This document shows, in pieces, positions 1 to 5,211 of a DNA stretch of 5,211 nt. The notes beneath the pieces are model-generated. The model ran no database searches. It was not told where the DNA came from and saw nothing but the letters and a program-made list of their open reading frames with translations. The stretch's first letter is position 1. Each line of letters begins with the position of its first letter. This stretch comes from Opitutaceae bacterium (GTDB lineage Bacteria; Verrucomicrobiota; Verrucomicrobiia; Opitutales; Opitutaceae): positions 1-5,211 of the forward strand of contig JAIRTK010000458.1 of the NCBI GenBank assembly GCA_031254955.1, written 5' to 3'. Made by a program: the position numbers and the translations under genes.

Positions 1-37
1 GGGCCGACAGAGCGGCCCATCCAAAGCGGCCAGCCAT
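1..37 (-). CDS. Possible start of a downstream gene, cut by the window edge
   Basis: On the minus strand, 46 bases past the receptor stop, an ATG at 37 opens a frame reading MAGRFGWAALSA to the window edge. A GGAG lies 7 bases before it (45-48), better than the site before the receptor itself. The visible 12 residues are basic then hydrophobic, which would suit a signal peptide or a first membrane segment. Genes after a riboswitch-controlled BtuB are often the periplasmic binding protein or permease of the B12 ABC transporter, so such a product is plausible but not shown. An alternative start is an ATG at 84 overlapping the receptor stop (TGATG) in another frame, open for 28 codons to the edge; its Pro/Arg-rich product looks less like a protein start. 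Too little sequence is present to identify either. Confidence 0.3.
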   Translation of the reverse strand, partial: MAGRFGWAALSA

Positions 38-44
38 CGCCGCG

Positions 45-48
45 CTCC
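45..48 (-). promoter_or_regulatory. Candidate Shine-Dalgarno (GGAG)
   Basis: GGAG on the minus strand, 7 bases upstream of the ATG at 37. It is the main reason to prefer that ATG over the stop-overlapping ATG at 84 as the start of the next gene. Confidence 0.3.
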
Positions 49-83
49 ATGAGGCGGCGGCGCGTTGCGGGGTTCGCCGGGCA

Positions 84-2024
84 TCAGAATTTCCATTCGA
101 TGCCGGCAAAGACGCCGAGAGGGAGGGTGGGGTAGCCGGGGACTTCGGCGTAGTCTTCGTCGAGGGCGTTTTCGACGCGCACCTTGAAGGTAAGGTTCGT
201 CGGGTTGCCGAGCGTGTAGCTGGCGAAGACGCGGGCGGTGGTGTAATCTTCGATGCGGGGGCCGCCGTAGTTGTCGTTGACGCGGTCGGAGACGATGTGG
301 AGGCCGGCGCCGACAGTCAGGCCGCGCAGGGCCAGGCTGGCGGGGGCCTGCCAGCGGGCATCAAGGTCGGCAGTGTGGCGTGGGCGGCGGGCGAGGCGGG
401 CGTGGGTGTCGGTGTTCTTGGCTTCGAGGCCGGTGTAGGCGACGCGGACGGTGATGTCGTCGGTGATTTTGGCGAGAGCAGAGATTTCAAAGCCGCTGGT
501 CTTGGCGTGATTTATGTTGATGTAGTAGGCGTCGGGGGAACTCCAGTCCAAGGGGGTGGGATCATAGTAGTCGATGAGTTGCTTGAAGCGGTTTTCAAAG
601 TAGGTGATGTCGGCGATGATACGTCCGTCGAGGAACTGGCGTTCGATGCCGAGATCCCAACCCTTGGATTTTTCAGCCTTGAGGTTGAGGTTGTCGGTGG
701 TGCCCCACGAGGGGACGCCGTAGATGTCGGAAGGGCTGGGGGCGTTGAAGCCGGTGCCGTAGGAGGCGTGGATTTTGATGTCTTTGCGGGGGAGGAGGGC
801 AAGACCGGCGCGCCAAGTGACGGCGGTGCCTACGGAATCAAATTCGTCGTAGCGGAGGCCGGCGGTGAGGACAAGGTTGTCGGCGGGGCGGGCACTGGCG
901 GAGAGGTAGCCGGCGTAGATGTCGTCTTTCTTCGACTCGCCATTGTTGACGAAGTTGGAGTGCTCATAGTTGGCGCCCGCGACGAGTTCGACGCGGGGCA
1001 CGATGGCCCAAGTGTTCTGCCAGTCGAGGATTTGGCGTTTGTTGTATTGGGTGCTGGAGGTTTCCCAACCGGTGATGATGACCGGTTCCCATCCGTAGTG
1101 GCGTTCGTGATAGGCGAGGGTGAGGCGCGAGGTAAGGTTATCGAACGGGCGGTATTGGGCATAGAGGGTGCCGAGGTAGTTGTCTGAATCGACGGTGCCG
1201 GGATTCGCGCCGGGTTCCTGATATTCGCCGTTGTCGGCACGGAAGGTGGCGCCGACGAGGACGGAGTTGTCGGCAAACGGGGCGTATTCGAGGCGGGCGG
1301 TGTAGGCCCAGTGTTTAAAATCGTTTTCGGGCAGGTCGTTGGCGGTTTGGAAGCGGTTGAGCGAGGCGCTGTAGCCGAGGACTTGCGTGCCGCCGGAGAC
1401 GGCGGCGCCGGCGGCGAGGGTTTCAAACGAGCCGTATTCGGCGGCAACGAAGCCGGCGGGGGCGCCACAGCCGCGCGGGGTGTCGATGAGAATGACGCCG
1501 CCGAGCGCGGAGGAGCCGTAGAGGGTGCTTTGCGGGCCGCGAAGGATTTCCATGCGACCAAGGCCGCCGAGACCGGCGCCGCCGAGGTAATTGAGGTAGG
1601 TGGCGGCGCGGTCGTTCATGCGCACGCCGTCCACGATGAAGAGGGTGTGGTCGTTGGCCGCGCCGCGAATAAACACAGAGGACTGGCCGCCGGCGGGGCC
1701 GCTGTTGCCGACGCTCACGCCGGGGATTTGCGCGAGGGCGGAGCGCAGGTCGGGGACTTGCGCGAGCTTGAGGTCGTCGAGGGACACGAGCGTCACGCTG
1801 TTAGGCGTATAGAGCGGGTCCTGCGGGGTGCGCGAGGCCGAGACGGTGTAGCGGCCAAGTTGGATGGTCTCGTCGGACGCGCTGATGCTCGTCACGCCGG
1901 AAACGAAGGGCGCGGGGACAGCCTGCGCGGGCGCGATGGCGGTGAGGGCGTTCGCGGCGAAGCCGGCGAGCGCGATGGCAAAAAGCCGTCCCGCGTGGCG
2001 GGGCAGCGAGTGTGTGGGTGTCAT
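84..2024 (-). CDS. btuB: TonB-dependent outer-membrane receptor, BtuB-like vitamin B12 importer
   Basis: A 646-residue outer-membrane receptor that would import a scarce ligand using TonB/ExbBD energy. Residues 1-35 form a signal peptide: basic start, hydrophobic stretch, and an AQA cleavage motif at 33-35. A TonB-box-like segment (QLGRYTVSASRTP) lies near 55-67. The plug domain spans about 68-185, with FIRGAANDHTLFIVDGVRMND at about 118-138 and the EILRGPQSTLYGSSALGGVI signature at about 159-178. The rest is a beta-barrel rich in alternating aromatic and polar residues, ending in a terminal Phe (EWKF) as outer-membrane barrels do. E. coli BtuB is slightly shorter (about 614 aa). The fold is clear from sequence. 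The B12 ligand is inferred from BtuB-like plug motifs, the cobalamin riboswitch upstream on the same strand, and the adjacent B12-dependent methionine synthase. The start at 2024 gives a proper signal peptide but has only a weak purine stretch (AAGAGAGA) well upstream. A siderophore or other ligand is the main alternative. Confidence 0.88.
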   Translation of the reverse strand: MTPTHSLPRHAGRLFAIALAGFAANALTAIAPAQAVPAPFVSGVTSISASDETIQLGRYTVSASRTPQDPLYTPNSVTLVSLDDLKLAQVPDLRSALAQIPGVSVGNSGPAGGQSSVFIRGAANDHTLFIVDGVRMNDRAATYLNYLGGAGLGGLGRMEILRGPQSTLYGSSALGGVILIDTPRGCGAPAGFVAAEYGSFETLAAGAAVSGGTQVLGYSASLNRFQTANDLPENDFKHWAYTARLEYAPFADNSVLVGATFRADNGEYQEPGANPGTVDSDNYLGTLYAQYRPFDNLTSRLTLAYHERHYGWEPVIITGWETSSTQYNKRQILDWQNTWAIVPRVELVAGANYEHSNFVNNGESKKDDIYAGYLSASARPADNLVLTAGLRYDEFDSVGTAVTWRAGLALLPRKDIKIHASYGTGFNAPSPSDIYGVPSWGTTDNLNLKAEKSKGWDLGIERQFLDGRIIADITYFENRFKQLIDYYDPTPLDWSSPDAYYININHAKTSGFEISALAKITDDITVRVAYTGLEAKNTDTHARLARRPRHTADLDARWQAPASLALRGLTVGAGLHIVSDRVNDNYGGPRIEDYTTARVFASYTLGNPTNLTFKVRVENALDEDYAEVPGYPTLPLGVFAGIEWKF

Positions 2025-2103
2025 GGGTCGGGTCAGTCTCTCTTGGGTTAAGGCAAGAGCAGACGGGCCTCGCTGACGGTGGCGCGGGCGGCGGCGGGCG
2101 GCG

Positions 2104-2137
2104 GGTTTTTCCAGGACAAAACATCATCTGGAAAACC
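2104..2137 (-). repeat. Inverted repeat in the receptor leader
   Basis: Arms GGTTTTTCCAG (2104-2114) and CTGGAAAACC (2128-2137) pair except for one unpaired T, leaving a 13-nt spacer. On the minus-strand transcript the hairpin falls about 80-115 nt before the receptor start. There is no U-tract after it, so it is not a standard intrinsic terminator. Its role is unknown: an RNA hairpin or a protein-binding palindrome are both possible. Confidence 0.4.
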
Positions 2138-2192
2138 AATCCGTCCGGCGGACGCGCGCGCGCCGGGTTCGATGCGACGGGCTGCTCTCACG

Positions 2193-2211
2193 CTTCATTT
2201 TTGCGATGAAG
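2193..2211. repeat. Short hairpin in the leader
   Basis: CTTCAT (2193-2198) and ATGAAG (2206-2211) form a 6-bp stem with a 7-nt loop. On the plus strand TTTT follows, but the stem is short and AT-rich, so a terminator is doubtful. Function unknown. Confidence 0.25.
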
Positions 2212-2221
2212 TTTTCGCGAG

Positions 2222-2248
2222 CCGGCGCGCGCAAAAATTTCGCGCCGG
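2222..2248. repeat. GC-rich hairpin with A/T loop
   Basis: CCGGCGCG (2222-2229) and CGCGCCGG (2241-2248) are perfect 8-bp complements around an 11-nt loop containing AAAAATTT. In RNA this would be a very stable stem. No T-tract follows on either strand, so it is recorded as leader structure and not as a terminator. Confidence 0.45.
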
Positions 2249-2308
2249 ACGCGTGAGCGTCTTGGGTCGGATGTTCGGACTCCGCATGTGCCGGGGCGCG
2301 GCTGTCGT

Positions 2309-2426
2309 CGCGCAAGGGGCGCGTGCCAGGCATCAGGCGGCAAGATGACGGAGCCGGAACGCGGAAAGGCGTCCCGCTTCTCGCGGCTCTTGCTGTCTGG
2401 GTTGTCTGGCACGGGTCCCTTGCGCG
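2309..2426 (-). repeat. 118-bp interrupted palindrome in the receptor leader
   Basis: The outer arms 2309-2329 and 2406-2426 are 21 nt each and complementary with two mismatches. Inside, GCAAGA (2340-2345) pairs with TCTTGC (2388-2393), and GAGCCG (2351-2356) pairs with CGGCTC (2384-2389), overlapping by two bases as alternatives or register shifts. The whole segment could fold into one long imperfect hairpin lying between the riboswitch and the receptor start. On the minus strand the 5' arm overlaps a separate 7-bp GC hairpin (2422-2438), so the two are mutually exclusive. This could be a regulatory structure or a palindromic mobile repeat. No known family is recognised. Confidence 0.55.
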
Positions 2427-2438
2427 CGCAGCGCGCGC
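2422..2438. repeat. Perfect GC hairpin overlapping the long palindrome
   Basis: GCGCGCG (2422-2428) and CGCGCGC (2432-2438) form a 7-bp stem with a 3-nt loop. It shares 2422-2426 with an arm of the 118-bp palindrome, so RNA could fold one way or the other. This is pairing seen in the sequence; any switching role is speculation. Confidence 0.4.
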
Positions 2439-2487
2439 CTCTGCCTCGCCTCCACCTTCGCCGGCCCGGGCGGGCCGACTGGATTTT

Positions 2488-2590
2488 CCTGTGCATTCGC
2501 GGCACAAGGCCGGAGGTCTGGACTGATGCGTTACCGCAGCGCAACTGTAGCCGGTTTTCACGGCTTTTCCCGTTGCCCAAGAAGGTGCAA
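2488..2590 (-). promoter_or_regulatory. Cobalamin riboswitch (compact form) upstream of the receptor
   Basis: The minus-strand transcript carries the conserved cobalamin-aptamer core in order: GGGAA (2567-2571), CCGTGAAAACCGG, a P5-like hairpin CAG-TTGCG-CTG (2537-2547), then GCGGTAACG, and a B12-box-like AGTCC...CCGGCC ending near 2509. The GCGGTAA segment closely matches the btuB leader of E. coli as remembered. Just after the aptamer, CCTTGTGC/GCACAGG (2488-2509) forms a hairpin whose loop (CGCGAAT) can pair with the P5 loop (TTGCG) over five positions, like the L5-L13 kissing contact of this class. Only a few bases separate GCGGTAA from the B12 box, so the peripheral arms of the long form are missing. 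The P1 partner strand was not resolved, so the 5' boundary is approximate. Cobalamin binding should lower receptor expression. Confidence 0.85.
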
Positions 2591-2723
2591 AGAACAGCTA
2601 ACAGCCGCGCACTTTGGGGCGGCGGCGGACGGAAAGGCAATGCGTTTTTGCGGGCCGATTCGCAACAGGCTGAAAATCAAATGAAAACCCAATGGGCGCC
2701 GGTGCCGGGCCGAAAGGGCATCA

Positions 2724-2747
2724 TCATATCATTATTTGATGATATGA
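2724..2747. promoter_or_regulatory. AT-rich perfect palindrome, candidate operator
   Basis: TCATATCAT (2724-2732) and ATGATATGA (2739-2747) are exact 9-bp inverted repeats around a 6-nt spacer, in an AT-rich island within very GC-rich DNA. It sits about 95 bp before the metH start and about 130 bp upstream of the riboswitch, where promoters for both directions are expected. The size and symmetry suit a dimeric repressor of the ArsR/winged-helix type. ArsR-family regulators of the methionine cycle (SahR) are known in Proteobacteria. That such a regulator binds here is inference only. It lacks a T-tract and GC stem, so it is not a terminator. Confidence 0.45.
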
Positions 2748-2841
2748 ATATTGCCTTCGGCGGCATTTTCATTTTGTTGCCGGGTTGGTTTTCGCCTTGG
2801 ATTTCCGCTTTTCGCAATCCGCACCGCACGCAACATCGCCC

Positions 2842-4068
2842 ATGTCCGCCTCCGCCGCCGTTTCCTTCCCGCCGCCCGCCGATGCGTCGCCCGCCCATGC
2901 GTCGCCCGCCGATGCGTCGCCCGCCGATGCACCGCCCGCCGATGCACCGCCCGCCGAGTCGCCATCCTTTGCCGCGCTCCGCGCGCTTTTCGCCGGACGC
3001 ATCGCCATCCTCGACGGCGCGATGGGCTCGATGGTGCAAAACCGCAAACTCGCGGAGGCGGATTTTCGCGGCGGGGCGGGAGGACGTTTCGCCGCCCACC
3101 CGCGCGACCTTCAGGGCAACAACGACCTCCTCGGCATCACGCGGCCCGATGTCATCGAAAGCATCCACGCCGCGTATTTCGAGGCCGGGGCCGACATCGT
3201 GGAGACCAACACCTTCAACTCCACCGCCATTTCGCAGGCCGATTATCACCTGGAGGCGCTCGTGCCCGAACTCAATGCCGCCGCCGCCGCCGCCGCCCGC
3301 CGCGCCGCCCGCGCCGCCGAAGCCGCCACGCCCGGACGCCGCTGCTTCGTCGCCGGCGCCATCGGCCCGCTCAACCGCACGCTCTCGATGTCGCCCGACA
3401 TCAACCGCCCCGACCACCGCGCCGTCACCTGGGCGCAAGTCGTCGCCGCCTATGCGCAGCAAGTCCGCGCGCTCGTCGCGCCCGCGCCCGACACCGACGG
3501 CGCGCCCGGCGTGGACGCGCTGCTGGTCGAGACCATTTTCGACACCCTCAACGCCAAAGCCGCGCTCTTCGCCATCGAAACCGTGTTCGGCGAACCCGAT
3601 CCCGCGACCGCCGCGCCTCCCCCGCCGCGCCTGCCCGTGATGCTCAGCGTCACCATCACCGACGCCTCCGGACGCACGCTTTCCGGCCAGACGCCCGAGG
3701 CGTTTTACAACAGCGTGCGCCACGTCCGCCCCTTCAGCGTCGGCATCAATTGCGCCCTCGGCGGCGCGGCCATGCGCCCGTTCGTCGAGGAACTGGCCCG
3801 CATCGCCGAATGCCCCGTCACCTGCTACCCGAACGCCGGGCTGCCCAATGCCCTCGGCGGCTACGACGAGACGCCCTCCGACATGGCGCGCGTCCTCCGC
3901 CAGTTTGCCGAAGCCGGCCTCGTCAACATGGTCGGCGGCTGCTGCGGCTCCACGCCCGCGCACATCCAAGCCATCGCCGAAGCCGTTCGCGGACTCCCCC
4001 CGCGAACGCTCCCGCCCCCGCACACCGAACTCCGCCTCAGCGGCCTGGAACCGCTCACGCTTGGATGA
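2842..4068 (+). CDS. metH: Methionine synthase, homocysteine-binding (zinc) module as a separate protein
   Basis: A 408-residue protein matching the first module of cobalamin-dependent methionine synthase, which binds and activates homocysteine for methyl transfer from methylcobalamin. Residues 1-42 are a Pro/Ala/Ser tail with a DASPA-type repeat (14-38). The TIM-barrel module runs from about 43, with [10 protein letters not shown] (57-66), EADFRG (72-77), GNNDLL (92-97), [17 protein letters not shown] (112-128), NAGLPNA (331-337) and zinc ligands Cys304 (GINCALG) and Cys367-Cys368 (GGCCGSTP). It ends [10 protein letters not shown] then TGA, exactly where the first module of E. coli MetH (LSGLEPLNIG) joins the second. 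All zinc cysteines are intact, so it looks functional. An in-frame TTG at 2785 would add 19 residues unlike the family; the ATG at 2842 is preferred, though no Shine-Dalgarno is visible. The pterin module follows 137 bp downstream in another frame. Confidence 0.93.
   Translation: MSASAAVSFPPPADASPAHASPADASPADAPPADAPPAESPSFAALRALFAGRIAILDGAMGSMVQNRKLAEADFRGGAGGRFAAHPRDLQGNNDLLGITRPDVIESIHAAYFEAGADIVETNTFNSTAISQADYHLEALVPELNAAAAAAARRAARAAEAATPGRRCFVAGAIGPLNRTLSMSPDINRPDHRAVTWAQVVAAYAQQVRALVAPAPDTDGAPGVDALLVETIFDTLNAKAALFAIETVFGEPDPATAAPPPPRLPVMLSVTITDASGRTLSGQTPEAFYNSVRHVRPFSVGINCALGGAAMRPFVEELARIAECPVTCYPNAGLPNALGGYDETPSDMARVLRQFAEAGLVNMVGGCCGSTPAHIQAIAEAVRGLPPRTLPPPHTELRLSGLEPLTLG
2881..2955 (+). 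repeat. Five 15-bp tandem repeats in the 5' end of metH
   Basis: Five consecutive units of GATGCGTCGCCCGCC, with single-base or two-base variants (CATG in unit 2, GCACCG in units 4 and 5). They encode [26 protein letters not shown] 15-bp period keeps the frame, so copy number can change without disrupting the gene. The encoded tail precedes the homocysteine domain and is probably a disordered linker. Confidence 0.9.
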
Positions 4069-4077
4069 AAACAAACC

Positions 4078-4165
4078 AACCGCGAATGAATGCGAACAGA
4101 CACAAATAACAACACGCCGCGAATCCCTCGCCCCTATTCGCGCCCCCCCGCGTTCATTCGCGATT
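4078..4165. repeat. REP-like inverted repeat between the two metH parts
   Basis: CGCGAATGAA (4081-4090) and TTCATTCGCG (4153-4162) are perfect complements, and the stem extends inward through a T-G wobble and three more pairs (4091-4094 with 4149-4152). Flanking AA/TT (4078-4079, 4164-4165) also pair. Arms of about 31 nt remain recognisably related (each carries CGCGAATGAA then GCG, and an ATA near its inner end). This resembles the degenerate CGCGAATGAA-type intergenic palindromes I associate with environmental high-GC bacteria. A run of A, not T, follows on the plus strand, so a standard terminator is unlikely. It begins 9 bp after the first stop and ends 40 bp before the next GTG. Confidence 0.65.
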
Positions 4166-4205
4166 AAAAAACGCCACGCGCCCGACCACCCGCGCCCGAC
4201 CACCC

Positions 4206-5211
<1,006 letters not shown>

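Larger units (their letters stand above)
2025..2841. other. Divergent control region without a convincing gene
   Basis: This 817-bp gap between the divergent receptor and metH holds regulatory sequence. From the metH side it contains an AT-rich palindrome (2724-2747), the cobalamin riboswitch (about 2488-2590, minus), then a ~460-nt leader of the receptor mRNA with inverted repeats at 2406-2438, 2309-2426, 2222-2248, 2193-2211 and 2104-2137. Several frames are open here in both directions, but their products are Arg/Pro/Ala-rich with no recognisable domain, as expected of GC-rich noncoding DNA. No clear sigma-70 promoter could be placed. The AT-rich stretch 2670-2780 is the likeliest promoter zone for both directions. 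Confidence 0.6.

Noticed and set aside
297..1187. Long plus-strand open frame over the receptor gene
   Set aside because: It is antisense to the clearly homologous receptor. Its Gly/Val/Ala-rich product has no recognisable domain and arises from GC-rich codon use on the other strand.
2785..2841. TTG start adding 19 residues to the first metH part
   Set aside because: The added residues do not resemble MetH, and an ATG follows at 2842. The stretch is better read as untranslated leader.
2881..2955. CRISPR-like repeats
   Set aside because: The units are 15 bp, directly adjacent with no spacers, and encode an in-frame pentapeptide repeat.
2288..3640. Plus-strand frame running from the intergenic region into metH
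   Set aside because: Its product is a Pro/Arg-rich string including MRRPP repeats, which are the 15-bp repeat read in the wrong frame. It has no domain and crosses the real metH start.
4078..4170. Intrinsic terminator after the first metH part
   Set aside because: The hairpin has a long loop and is followed by A residues on the plus strand, not T, so it does not fit the Rho-independent pattern.
2677..4203. 508-residue minus-strand open frame over metH
   Set aside because: It lies opposite the homocysteine module with its zinc cysteines. The product is Gly/Arg/Asp-rich low complexity, a typical shadow of a GC-rich gene.
4069..4205. Simple frameshift error breaking a normal metH
   Set aside because: The gap contains noncoding repeat sequence, the first part ends after its last conserved residues, and no MetH residues are encoded in the gap in any frame. 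A single base error would not explain this.

Overview
The window is a GC-rich bacterial locus about vitamin B12 (cobalamin) and methionine. Two transcription units diverge from a long, highly structured intergenic region. On the minus strand lies a TonB-dependent outer-membrane receptor of the BtuB type, so the organism is Gram-negative. On the plus strand lies cobalamin-dependent methionine synthase (MetH), encoded as two separate reading frames. Very high GC, weak or absent Shine-Dalgarno sites before the main genes, the style of the receptor N-terminus, and a CGCGAATGAA-type intergenic palindrome together suggest Verrucomicrobiota, possibly Opitutaceae. This placement is inferred from general familiarity and was not tested by a search.

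Layout. Positions 1-83 follow the receptor stop on the minus strand and may hold the first codons of a next gene, perhaps a B12 ABC-transporter component. Positions 84-2024 (minus) encode the receptor. Positions 2025-2841 hold no convincing gene. They contain, on the minus strand, a compact cobalamin riboswitch (about 2488-2590) and then roughly 460 nt of leader with several inverted repeats, including a 118-bp interrupted palindrome. An AT-rich perfect 9-bp palindrome (2724-2747) sits near the divergent promoters. Positions 2842-4068 (plus) encode the homocysteine/zinc module of MetH behind an N-terminal tail built from five 15-bp tandem repeats. Positions 4069-4205 carry a REP-like inverted repeat. 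From 4206 a GTG-started frame encodes the pterin (methyltetrahydrofolate) module of MetH and runs off the right edge. The last ~84 bases are almost pure C and look like a contig-end sequencing artefact.

How it works together. The riboswitch should turn down the receptor when cobalamin is plentiful. The receptor brings cobalamin across the outer membrane, and MetH uses it as the methyl carrier between methyltetrahydrofolate and homocysteine. A cofactor importer and its consumer thus share one control region. The points most worth a second look are the fission of MetH exactly at its module boundary with a palindromic repeat in the gap, the palindromic candidate operator, and the unusually long structured leader between riboswitch and receptor.
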